NCBI GenBank assembly: GCA_964429855.1
Contig: CAYSDM010000009.1
Location: forward strand, 35,808-99,807
Direction of reading: 5' to 3'
Length of the DNA stretch: 64,000 bases
Source of the DNA: CALLMM01 sp964429855
Lineage (GTDB): Bacteria > Armatimonadota > Chthonomonadetes > Chthonomonadales > CAJBBX01
Shown here: positions 24,841 through 32,829 of the stretch, one piece after another
How the letters are laid out: the number at the start of each line of letters is the position of its first letter
Numbering within the stretch: the first letter of the stretch is position 1
Position numbers and translations under genes: made by a program
The notes under the pieces: model-generated
The model's database searches: none
What the model saw: the letters and a program-made list of their open reading frames with translations, nothing else
Told to the model about the DNA's origin: nothing

Positions 24841-26904
24841 GTGGATCGGAATCTGGATCAAGAACGACTGAACAGCACCTCCTACGCTGTTACACATACT
24901 CGCGGACTGCGCGAAACGGAAGGAAAGCTCCAGGAAGGGGCGGTCACCTCCCATGATGTGGAAGAGGCGATAGCCCGCGCGCGTAACTGGCTGCTGGATA
25001 ATCAGCATGAGGATGGGCACTGGGTCGGCGAATTTGAGGGCGACACCATCCTTGAAACCGAATATGTGCTGCTGCTTCAGTTCCTGGGCGATCCCGACCG
25101 GGAGACGATGCGGAAGCTGTGCAACTATGTGGTGCGCCACTGGCAGAACGAAGACGGCGGCTTCCCGATCTTTCCCGGCGGCAAGTCCGATATCAGCGCC
25201 TCCGTCAAAGCCTATTTCGCCTGCAAACTGGCGGGACATCGCCCCGATGAGCCGTTCATGCAGCACATGCGGGAGTGCATTCTGAAACTCGGCGGCGTGA
25301 CCCGCTGCAACACCTTCACCAAGCTCTACCTCTCCATCTTCGGGCAGTACGACTGGGAGGGCGTCCCGACCATCCCGCCGGAACTGTTCTTCGCGCCTAA
25401 CTGGTTCTACCTGAATATCTATGAGATGTCCTCCTGGTCGCGCGCGATTCTGGTTCCGCTGGCGATCATCAACTCCTACCGTCCGTCGCGCCCGATCCCG
25501 CCGGAGTGCGGCATTGACGAACTGTTCGTCGGCGGACGCCACGGCAGACACCTGCGCCTGCCCTGGGATCGCCGCCCGCTGACGTGGAGAAATATCTTTC
25601 TGCTGGTGGATACCGCGCTCAAGCTGCACGATAAAAGCCCGGTGAAGCCTCTGCGCCGACGCGCTCTGCGGGCGGCGGAGCAGTGGATTCGGGAGCGTCA
25701 ACGGGGCAGCGGCGGGCTGGGAGCCATCTTCCCGGCGATGACTCACGCCGTCATGGCGTATAAGTGCCTCGGATATCCCGACGATCATCCGGCGATTCAG
25801 CATGAGATGTGCGAGTTGAAGAAGTTTGAGATCGAAGAGGGCGACGAGATCCGGCTGCAGCCCTGCATGTCGCCGGTCTGGGATACGGCTATCGCGCTGA
25901 ACGCCCTGCTAGACAGCGGCGTTCCTGCCGATCATCCCGCCGTTCAAAAAGGGGTGGAGTGGCTGCTCTCCCGGCAGACAGTCTCGAAAGGAGACTGGTC
26001 GGTGAAAGTGCCGAATGTGGAGCCGGGCGGATGGTATTTCGAATACGAGAACGAGTACTATCCCGATGTGGACGACACCGTGATGGTGCTGATGGCGCTC
26101 TATAAAGCGCACTGCCCTAACAATGAACACTGGACGAGCGCGCCGGAGCGCGTCCGACAGGCGATGGAGCGCGGCTTGAACTGGGTCTTCGCCATGCAGA
26201 ACCGCGACGGCGGCTGGGCTTCGTTCGACAAGGACAACACCCGCATGGTGCTGCAGTATGTGCCGTTCGCCGACCATAACGCCATGCTCGATCCCGCCAC
26301 CGGCGATATCACCGCCCGCACCCTGGAGTGTTTGAGCTTCTTCGATGTGCCGAAGACCGACCGGCGCGTGCGCCGGGCGCTGGCGTTCCTGCGCAAGGAG
26401 CAGGAGCCGGACGGCTCCTGGTTCGGGCGCTGGGGCGTCAACTATATCTATGGGACATGGCAGGCGCTGCGCGGACTGGCGCGAATCGGCGAGGATATGA
26501 AGCAGACGATGTATCAACGGGCGGTACAGTGGCTCAAAAGCGTTCAGAACCTCGACGGCGGATGGGGAGAGTCGTGCCTCTCTTACGACGATCCGCTCTG
26601 CTTCAAAGCCAAAGGACCGAGCACTCCCTCACAGACCGCCTGGGCGCTCATGGGGTTGATCAATGCGGATGGCGGCGCGAGCGTTGAGGTGAAGCGCGGA
26701 ATCGAGTTTCTGCTTCAAACCCAGCGCGCCGACGGCTCCTGGGACGAAGATTTCTTCACCGGAACCGGTTTCCCGCGAGTCTTCTATATCAAGTATCATC
26801 TCTATCGGCACTACTTCCCGCTCTGGGCGCTGGGACAGTATGTGCAGGCGGTGAAGGGGCGGAAAGCCGCCTTCTCCCACCGAACGGACAGCCGTAAAAT
26901 GTGA
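24841..26904 (+). CDS. shc: Squalene-hopene cyclase
   Basis: This 687-residue membrane-associated enzyme cyclises squalene to hopene, the first committed step of hopanoid synthesis. The catalytic acid motif DVDDT is at residues 409-413. Several QW-type repeats are visible (for example QNEDGGFPIF, QNRDGGWASF, QEPDGSWFGRW, QNLDGGWGES, QRADGSWDED), which stabilise the alpha/alpha barrels. Length is normal for the family. The frame starts with GTG at 24841. It heads an operon with hpnH, hpnA, ispH and hpnG and is transcribed from the promoter at 24608-24636. Confidence 0.97.
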   Translation: MDRNLDQERLNSTSYAVTHTRGLRETEGKLQEGAVTSHDVEEAIARARNWLLDNQHEDGHWVGEFEGDTILETEYVLLLQFLGDPDRETMRKLCNYVVRHWQNEDGGFPIFPGGKSDISASVKAYFACKLAGHRPDEPFMQHMRECILKLGGVTRCNTFTKLYLSIFGQYDWEGVPTIPPELFFAPNWFYLNIYEMSSWSRAILVPLAIINSYRPSRPIPPECGIDELFVGGRHGRHLRLPWDRRPLTWRNIFLLVDTALKLHDKSPVKPLRRRALRAAEQWIRERQRGSGGLGAIFPAMTHAVMAYKCLGYPDDHPAIQHEMCELKKFEIEEGDEIRLQPCMSPVWDTAIALNALLDSGVPADHPAVQKGVEWLLSRQTVSKGDWSVKVPNVEPGGWYFEYENEYYPDVDDTVMVLMALYKAHCPNNEHWTSAPERVRQAMERGLNWVFAMQNRDGGWASFDKDNTRMVLQYVPFADHNAMLDPATGDITARTLECLSFFDVPKTDRRVRRALAFLRKEQEPDGSWFGRWGVNYIYGTWQALRGLARIGEDMKQTMYQRAVQWLKSVQNLDGGWGESCLSYDDPLCFKAKGPSTPSQTAWALMGLINADGGASVEVKRGIEFLLQTQRADGSWDEDFFTGTGFPRVFYIKYHLYRHYFPLWALGQYVQAVKGRKAAFSHRTDSRKM

Positions 26905-26998
26905 TTGTGTTCATGAGACACACGCCGGGAAGGTGAGTCCGGGCGGTTTAAGACCCGGACTCTCGTTTTTCTGCTGGTAAAGGGAGGGACTAAGCTCG

Positions 26999-28000
26999 AT
27001 GCGATTTCCGATAGGCTTCACGATGGCGCAGATGCGGCACCGCAATAAGATGACCAAACAGGGACAGAAACGGTATCCCACCGTTCTGATGCTGGAGCCG
27101 CTCTATACCTGCAATCTTGCCTGTCTGGGCTGCTCCGTGGAGCGTCATACCGGAAAATTAAAAGACCGGATGCCTCTGGAGAACTGTTTCCAAGCGGTGG
27201 ACGACTGCGGCGCGCCCATCATCAACCTGTGCGGCGGGGAGCCTACCCTCTACCCCGAACTACCGCAGCTGGTGCAGGGGCTTGTCGAACGCGGGAAGTA
27301 TGTCCTGTGCTGCACCAACGCCCTCCTGCTGGACAAGAAGGTCTTCGGCGTGATCCCTCCCCATCCGCAGTTCTTCCTGATGATCCATCTCGACGGGATG
27401 CGCCAGACGCACGACTATGTCTGCGGGCGCGAAGGAGTCTTCGAGAAAGCCATTGCCATGCTGAAAGAGGCGAAGCGTCTCGGTTACGTGGTGATGGTCA
27501 ACACAACCGTGTTCAAGGAGACGGAGGTGGCGGAGGTCGAAGAGATGTGCAAGATGGCGGAGGAACTCAAAGCCGACGGCATTCTCCTCTCCCCCGGTTA
27601 TGAGTATGAGAGCGTCGAGCGCGACATCTTCCTGACAAAAGAGCAGATTCACGAGAAGTTCAAAGCCATCCGCGAATTCAGCAGCAAGTACAAAATCAAC
27701 GCGACCCCTTACTTCCTGGAGTTTGCGGCAGGGATGCGCGAACTGCCCTGCGCCCCCTGGTCTACCGTAAACTATACTCCGAGCGGCTGGAAGGCTCCCT
27801 GCTATCTGATCGGCGAGAAGTTTATCGAAAGCTGGGATGAGTTCTGGAACGACACCAACTGGGAGTACTGGGAGAGCCGTCTCAATCCCAAATGCCAGAA
27901 CTGCAAAATGCACAGCGGCTTCGAACACAGCGCGGTGGAAGAAGCCATGAAGAGTTGGAAGGGCAAAATTCAACTGGCGGTCTGGTCTATCTCGAAATAG
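26999..28000 (+). CDS. hpnH: Hopanoid biosynthesis radical SAM protein (adenosylhopane synthase)
   Basis: This 333-residue radical-SAM enzyme, by family knowledge, attaches an adenosyl group to diploptene to make adenosylhopane, the precursor of extended hopanoids. The [4Fe-4S]/SAM motif C-x3-C-x2-C is visible as CNLACLGC, with GGEP for SAM binding (INLCGGEPTLYP). The C-terminus has further Cys pairs (NPKCQNCKMHSGFEH) as in HpnH. A GGGAGGGA ribosome site precedes the ATG. It follows shc by about 95 bases. Confidence 0.95.
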   Translation: MRFPIGFTMAQMRHRNKMTKQGQKRYPTVLMLEPLYTCNLACLGCSVERHTGKLKDRMPLENCFQAVDDCGAPIINLCGGEPTLYPELPQLVQGLVERGKYVLCCTNALLLDKKVFGVIPPHPQFFLMIHLDGMRQTHDYVCGREGVFEKAIAMLKEAKRLGYVVMVNTTVFKETEVAEVEEMCKMAEELKADGILLSPGYEYESVERDIFLTKEQIHEKFKAIREFSSKYKINATPYFLEFAAGMRELPCAPWSTVNYTPSGWKAPCYLIGEKFIESWDEFWNDTNWEYWESRLNPKCQNCKMHSGFEHSAVEEAMKSWKGKIQLAVWSISK

Positions 28001-28097
28001 AGCGTTCGGTGAAGAGGAGCGCGGGCAGAGGCAGAGAAGGCGATTCGCCGGACTGCGCGCCTGCATCTTCCTGCCCGACGCCCCACACCAACCCCCT

Positions 28098-29126
28098 ATG
28101 AAAGCGCTTGTGACCGGCGGAACCGGCTTTGTCGGCAGTCATGTGGTGCGCCAGCTTGTGGAGCGCGGCGACCACGTGCGCGCGCTGGTGCGCCGCCGCA
28201 GCCGGGTGGATAATCTGGAGAACATCAACTGCGAGCCGGTCTACGGAGACCTGCAGGATGTCGACTCGCTGCGGCAGGCGATGAAAGGCTGCGATACGCT
28301 CTTCCACGTCGCCGCCGACTATCGGCTCTGGGCGCGCGATCCCCGCGAACTCTACCGCAATAACGTCGAGGGAACGCTCAACATTCTGCGGGTGGCGCAG
28401 GAGGCAGGCGTTTCGAGGATCGTCTATACCAGCACGGTCGGCGCGCTGGGCATTCCCGCGCACGGAGCCTCCGGCACGGAGGAGACTCCGGTCACGCTGG
28501 AGGAGATGGTCGGTCACTACAAACGCAGCAAGTTCCTGGCGGAAGAAGAGGTACGGCGGATGCATCGGGAGGAGGGGCTGCCGGTCGTACTGGTGCATCC
28601 AAGCACGCCCGTCGGAGAGGGAGACATCAAGCCGACTCCCACCGGCAAGATCATTGTGGATTTTCTGAACCGCCGGATGCCCGCCTATATTCAGACCGGT
28701 CTGAATCTGGTGGATGTGCGCGATGTGGCGCAGGGGCATCTGCTGGCGGCGGAACGCGGGCTGCCGGGAGAGCGGTATATCTTAGGGAATCAAAATATCA
28801 CGCTGCAGGGTATTCTGGACCTGCTGGCGGAGATCACCGGCTTGAAGGCTCCGCGCAGACAGATCCCCTACGGCGTGGCTTATGCGGCGGCGCTGGCGGA
28901 CGACTTTCTGTTCGGCGTTGTGTTGCGCCGTCCCCCGCATATTCCGCTGGAGGGCGTGAAGATGGCGCGTAAATATATGTATTTTGATTCCTCGAAGGCG
29001 GTGCGCGAACTGGGCTTTCCGCAGTCGCCGGTTCGCGACGCGCTGGTTCGCGCCGTCGAATGGTTTGAGATGCACGGCTATGTCCGCAAAAACAAGAACC
29101 GTGCGCGCTCGGCGATTGGTTATTAG
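28098..29126 (+). CDS. hpnA: Hopanoid-associated sugar epimerase
   Basis: This 342-residue extended short-chain dehydrogenase has the N-terminal Rossmann motif VTGGTGFVGSHVVRQL, and the YxxxK pair appears as HYKRSKF. HpnA-type proteins are found within hopanoid loci and are thought to act on the side-chain sugar, though the reaction is not settled. LVHPSTPVGEGDIKPTPTGK is typical of the subgroup. It lies about 98 bases after hpnH and 44 before ispH. Confidence 0.9.
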   Translation: MKALVTGGTGFVGSHVVRQLVERGDHVRALVRRRSRVDNLENINCEPVYGDLQDVDSLRQAMKGCDTLFHVAADYRLWARDPRELYRNNVEGTLNILRVAQEAGVSRIVYTSTVGALGIPAHGASGTEETPVTLEEMVGHYKRSKFLAEEEVRRMHREEGLPVVLVHPSTPVGEGDIKPTPTGKIIVDFLNRRMPAYIQTGLNLVDVRDVAQGHLLAAERGLPGERYILGNQNITLQGILDLLAEITGLKAPRRQIPYGVAYAAALADDFLFGVVLRRPPHIPLEGVKMARKYMYFDSSKAVRELGFPQSPVRDALVRAVEWFEMHGYVRKNKNRARSAIGY

Positions 29127-29169
29127 GCATGGACTTCGCTGACGGGATGAAGAGAGGCAAAGGAGAACG

Positions 29170-30105
29170 GTGGTGGAGAACGGGAAAACGCGGCGGAAAG
29201 TGACGCTTGCCAGAGAGGTCGGTTTCTGTTTTGGCGTCAAGCGCGCCATTAATATGACGCGCCAGTCTCTGGCGGAGCGCAACAGCGTCTTTATTCTCGG
29301 AGACCTCGTCCACAACAAGCGGGTGACGGATGAACTGGAGGCGCGCGGACTTCAGAAGGTGGCAGACATTGACGATCAGAAGTCCGGGACGATGATTATC
29401 CGGGCGCACGGCTTGCCCGAGGCGAAAATACAGGAGGCGCGCGCCAGAGGTCTGGAGATCGTGGACGCAACCTGCCCGATTGTCCTGCGGGCGCAGGAGG
29501 CGGCGAAGACGCTGGAGGAGCGCGGCTGCCAGGTCGTCATCATCGGCGACCGCAACCATGCGGAGATCAAGGGCGTTCTGGGCGCGCTGGAGCGTCCCGC
29601 GCTGGTCATTGACAGCCTGGAGGAGCTTCGCGAGGCGAAAGCGACCCATAAGTTGCTGCGTAAGGTCGGCGTGATCTTCCAGACAACGCATGCGCTGGAA
29701 CTTTGCCGGGAGATTATCAATGAACTGGTCTTCATGTGCAAAGAGGTGCAGATCATCAATACGATCTGCCGTCCGGTGCAGAATCGTCAGGACGATGCGC
29801 TGGAACTGGCGGCGAAGGTGGATCTGATGCTTGTGGTCGGCAGCCGCACCAGCGCCAACACGGTCGAACTGGCGGCTCTCTGCCGTCACCATAACCCCTT
29901 TACCATGCATATTCAGAGCGCGGAGGAACTGCAGATCGAAGACTTCGCATGGGCGGAGCATGTCGGTATCGCTTCCGGTCTGTCCACGCCGGAAGATCTG
30001 GTGGAGGGCGTCAAGCGAAAGATTCTCAGCTATGAAGGTCCCGTTACGATGGGCCTTCGCCCCGATCCGGAGAGCTTTATTCCGGTGGGAGCCGCGCATC
30101 ATTAG
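29170..30105 (+). CDS. ispH: 4-hydroxy-3-methylbut-2-enyl diphosphate reductase
   Basis: This 311-residue Fe-S enzyme performs the last step of the MEP isoprenoid pathway, yielding IPP and DMAPP. The three cluster-binding cysteines are present in EVGFCFGVKRAI, VDATCPIVLRAQ and INTICRPVQNRQ, and the proton-relay motif HNKRV and RAHG are conserved. The third Cys is followed by RPVQNRQ rather than the common ATxxRQ. It starts with GTG. Its place inside the hopanoid operon links precursor supply to the cyclase. Confidence 0.95.
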   Translation: MVENGKTRRKVTLAREVGFCFGVKRAINMTRQSLAERNSVFILGDLVHNKRVTDELEARGLQKVADIDDQKSGTMIIRAHGLPEAKIQEARARGLEIVDATCPIVLRAQEAAKTLEERGCQVVIIGDRNHAEIKGVLGALERPALVIDSLEELREAKATHKLLRKVGVIFQTTHALELCREIINELVFMCKEVQIINTICRPVQNRQDDALELAAKVDLMLVVGSRTSANTVELAALCRHHNPFTMHIQSAEELQIEDFAWAEHVGIASGLSTPEDLVEGVKRKILSYEGPVTMGLRPDPESFIPVGAAHH

Positions 30106-30129
30106 GCAGCGCCATCCGGCAGGCAGCGA

Positions 30130-30885
30130 GTGAAAGAGTATCACAGGCAGCTTCCCATCGGGATTCTTGTCGCCGTAGAAGAGGAGTTTCGGGCGGTCAG
30201 TCGTCGGCTGACCGCCCTGCCTTTTGACGAATATGCGCGCGCGAACGCCGATGCCGATATCGTGCTGGCAAAATCCGGGATAGGCGCGGGACGCGCCTGC
30301 GCCTGCGCCGAAACGTTGATTGCGAAGTGTCATCCCCGTCTGCTCCTGATTGCCGGGTTCTGCGCCGGGATCGAGGAGAGCGCGGCTCCCGGCGACCTGA
30401 TTCTCGCCTCCGAAGTGATGGATCGGACATCCGGTCGGCGTCACCTCCCCGACCCCAGGCTGATAGAAGCCGCACAGCAGGCGCGCCTGCCGGGAATCCC
30501 TCTGCATACGGGACGGCTGTTGACCGTTTCGCGGATTGCGCGCGCGGCAGGCGAAAAACAGGCGATCCGATCCGAAATAGCGGGCGTGACGGCGCTGGAT
30601 ATGGAGACGGCAGGCGCGGTCGCCACCGCCGAAGCCGCTTCGATCCCCTGGCTGGCGGTTCGCTCCGTAACCGACGGTCTGCACGACAACCTGCCTTTCG
30701 ACTTCTCCCCCTTCCTCTGCCGCACACGCGGAGAGATACTTCGCTCTCGCGTGGCGTTGGCGGCGCTGACACATCCCTGGAAGATACCCGCGCTGATCCG
30801 GCTCGGTTCGCGTTCGACGCAGGCAGCGCGCCATCTGGCGCAATATCTGGAAAGCGTTATCAACGCGCTTCCCGAATCATCCTGA
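30130..30885 (+). CDS. hpnG: Hopanoid-associated nucleoside phosphorylase
   Basis: This 251-residue PNP/MTAN-fold enzyme in hopanoid loci removes adenine from adenosylhopane to give ribosylhopane phosphate. The nucleosidase signature LDMETAGAVATAEAASIPWL and VRSVTDG are clear, and AGFCAGIEESAAPGDLILAS matches the ribose/phosphate loop. It starts with GTG, 24 bases after ispH, and is the last gene of the operon; a weak stem followed by T7 lies 30-57 bases beyond. Confidence 0.9.
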   Translation: MKEYHRQLPIGILVAVEEEFRAVSRRLTALPFDEYARANADADIVLAKSGIGAGRACACAETLIAKCHPRLLLIAGFCAGIEESAAPGDLILASEVMDRTSGRRHLPDPRLIEAAQQARLPGIPLHTGRLLTVSRIARAAGEKQAIRSEIAGVTALDMETAGAVATAEAASIPWLAVRSVTDGLHDNLPFDFSPFLCRTRGEILRSRVALAALTHPWKIPALIRLGSRSTQAARHLAQYLESVINALPESS

Positions 30886-30914
30886 CGCCCGGAGCGTCTC
30901 TCCCTCCTCTCCTG

Positions 30915-30942
30915 CGGTCTCTCCCGGATGGACCGTTTTTTT
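30915..30942 (+). terminator. Weak rho-independent terminator after hpnG
   Basis: CGGTC and GACCG form a 5-base stem with an 11-base loop, followed directly by seven T residues (30936-30942). It separates the hopanoid operon from the iron operon promoter. Confidence 0.45.
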
Positions 30943-30951
30943 AGAAAGGAG

Positions 30952-30980
30952 TTGACAGGGTGAAATCTATCAGATATAAT
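30952..30980 (+). promoter_or_regulatory. Consensus sigma-70-like promoter of the iron operon
   Basis: A perfect TTGACA (30952-30957) and a perfect TATAAT (30975-30980) are separated by 17 bases, about 40 bases upstream of the DtxR-type ATG. A strong promoter of this kind usually depends on a repressor. Confidence 0.85.
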
Positions 30981-31000
30981 TTTAACCTAACTCAAAAATT
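30978..31000. promoter_or_regulatory. A/T-rich inverted repeat at the start site (candidate metal-regulator operator)
   Basis: AATTTT (30978-30983) and AAAATT (30995-31000) flank an 11-base core aacctaactca. It overlaps the -10 box, and the taacctaa core resembles the half-site of DtxR/IdeR operators. The arms are A/T only, so this is weak evidence. Confidence 0.35.
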
Positions 31001-31019
31001 TTTATGAACAGGGTGAAAT

Positions 31020-31709
31020 ATGACATCATCGGCTCCGCGCCTCTTCAGTCAGGCGGTGGAAGACTACGTGAAAGCCATCTATAAACTTCAGAGCGAGGAG
31101 GAGACCGTCTCTACCACCCATCTGGCGCGGCGCACGAAGAAGACGCCCGCCGCCGTGACCAAGATGATCAAACAGCTTGCGGAGCATCGGCTGATCACTC
31201 ACACCTCCTATCGGGGCGTGCGGCTGACCCCCGCAGGCGAGAAGGTCGCGCTGGAGGTGATCCGACATCATCGCCTTCTGGAACTCTATCTGCATCAGGC
31301 GCTCGGTTACGGCTGGGATGAGGTGGACGCCGAGGCAGAGCAGTTGGAACATCATATCTCGGAAGAGTTCGAGGAGCGGATTGACCGGATGCTGAACTAT
31401 CCGCTCACTGATCCGCACGGCGACCCGATCCCCACGCGGGACGGCGTGATCGCCCCACATCGCGGGCAGCCGTTGGCGGAGGCGGAAACCGGCGCCGCGC
31501 TGGTGATTCTGCGGGTGCGTGACAGTGACCCGGAAGCGCTGCGCTACCTGAAACGTCTGGGCATGGAACTGGATGTTCAGATCGAAGTGGTAGAGAAACA
31601 GCCCTTCAACGGTCCGATCACCCTGCGGGTCGGGGAGGAGACCCACTCGGTCGGGCGTGAACTGGCGGGACACGTCTTTGTGGAGCGGATGATGGGGGAG
31701 ACGGTATGA
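31020..31709 (+). CDS. DtxR/MntR-family metal-dependent regulator
   Basis: This 229-residue protein has an N-terminal winged helix (SQAVEDYVKAIYKLQSEEET, TTHLARRTKKTPAAVTKMIK), the dimerisation/metal-binding domain (EVIRHHRLLELYLHQALGYG, EAEQLEHHISEEFEERIDRM) and a C-terminal FeoA/SH3-like domain (~150-225). Members repress iron or manganese uptake when metal is bound. It overlaps feoA by 4 bases and is autoregulated by inference, because its promoter carries an inverted repeat. Confidence 0.93.
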   Translation: MTSSAPRLFSQAVEDYVKAIYKLQSEEETVSTTHLARRTKKTPAAVTKMIKQLAEHRLITHTSYRGVRLTPAGEKVALEVIRHHRLLELYLHQALGYGWDEVDAEAEQLEHHISEEFEERIDRMLNYPLTDPHGDPIPTRDGVIAPHRGQPLAEAETGAALVILRVRDSDPEALRYLKRLGMELDVQIEVVEKQPFNGPITLRVGEETHSVGRELAGHVFVERMMGETV

Positions 31710-31996
31710 GGCGAGAAGAGATGACCCTGAACCTTCTGCCGCTGGATTCTTCGGCAACGGTGGCGCGGCTGACCTGCCAGGGCGCGGACAGACGCCGGCT
31801 GTTCGATCTGGGAATCCTGCCCGGCACGCGGATTCAGGCGGTGTCGCGCAGCCCGCTGGGCGACCCGACCGCCTATCGCGTGCGCGGTGCGGTGATCGCC
31901 CTGCGCCGCGAGCAGGCGGAGCAGATTTTCGTAATTCCTGAATACCCGCAGACCGCCGTCAGTCCGGTGATGAATGGAGCAGAGAGAGATGGCTAA
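31706..31996 (+). CDS. feoA: FeoA-type ferrous iron transport accessory protein
   Basis: This 96-residue SH3-like protein has the family features GADRRRLFDLGILPGTRIQA and LGDPTAYRVRGAVIALRREQAEQIFV. FeoA assists the FeoB transporter in the cytoplasm. The start overlaps the regulator stop (ATGA) and its end overlaps the start of the FeoB GTPase gene by 8 bases. Confidence 0.92.
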   Translation: MRREEMTLNLLPLDSSATVARLTCQGADRRRLFDLGILPGTRIQAVSRSPLGDPTAYRVRGAVIALRREQAEQIFVIPEYPQTAVSPVMNGAERDG

Positions 31997-32828
31997 AACG
32001 GAACAGACGATAGCCTCAACCGAAACGACTCCAGCTTGCAACTCTTGCACGCGATGCAACACGGGACAACTGACCCGGCTCGGCGTCCATATCGCCTCCT
32101 GGGACTTTGTGGTCGCCCTGGCAGGCAATCCCAACACCGGTAAAAGCACGCTCTTCAATGCATTGACCGGGCTGCGCCAGCACGTCGGCAACTGGCCCGG
32201 CAAGACGGTGGCGCGCGCGGAGGGAGGTCTTACCTTCAATGAGAAGCGGTACAAGCTGATTGACCTGCCCGGAACCTATTCTCTCCTCTCCACCAGCGTT
32301 GACGAGGAGGTTGCGCGCGACTTCATTCTGTTCGGGCGTCCCGATGTCACCATCGTTGTCACAGATGCCACCTGTCTGGAGCGCAATCTGGGTCTTGCGC
32401 TGCAGGTTCTGGAGATCACCGATCATGCCGTGATTGCGCTCAACCTGATGGATGAGGCGCGGCGACAGGGAATCGAGGTGGATTCGCGCAGCCTGACCCG
32501 CGATCTGGGCGTTCCGGTCATTCCGATGGCGGCGCGGCGGGGAGAAGGGATAAAAGAGCTTATGTCGGCGGTGGAGGAGGTGGCGCTGGGAATCTATCCT
32601 GTGAGAAGGCATCGTATTCGCCACACCGACCGCGCGCTGGAGTCCGCCCTCCACTCCCTTGGGACGCAGATTGAGACGCTCTTTCCGGGTATACCAAACG
32701 CGGAGTGGGTTGCGCTGCGCCTGCTGGAGGGCGATGAGAGTATTATCCGCGCCGTACAGGACGGCACGCTGGGGGAACTTACTCAGGACAAGAGGCTTCC
32801 CGGCGTTATCCCTATGGAGGCGAAGTGA
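31989..32828 (+). CDS. FeoB GTPase domain as a separate protein
   Basis: This ~279-residue protein carries only the cytoplasmic half of FeoB. It has a Cys-rich leader (Cys17, Cys20, Cys23 in ACNSCTRCN), G1 GNPNTGKST (46-54), switch region HVGNWPGKTV, G3 DLPG (92-95) and G4 NLMDE, then a helical GDI-like region ending at MEAK. The start at 31989 is preferred, with GGAG upstream; another ATG lies at 31974. The stop TGA is one base before the ATG of the membrane protein, so FeoB is encoded as two proteins. Confidence 0.9.
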   Translation: MAKTEQTIASTETTPACNSCTRCNTGQLTRLGVHIASWDFVVALAGNPNTGKSTLFNALTGLRQHVGNWPGKTVARAEGGLTFNEKRYKLIDLPGTYSLLSTSVDEEVARDFILFGRPDVTIVVTDATCLERNLGLALQVLEITDHAVIALNLMDEARRQGIEVDSRSLTRDLGVPVIPMAARRGEGIKELMSAVEEVALGIYPVRRHRIRHTDRALESALHSLGTQIETLFPGIPNAEWVALRLLEGDESIIRAVQDGTLGELTQDKRLPGVIPMEAK

Positions 32829-32829
32829 G

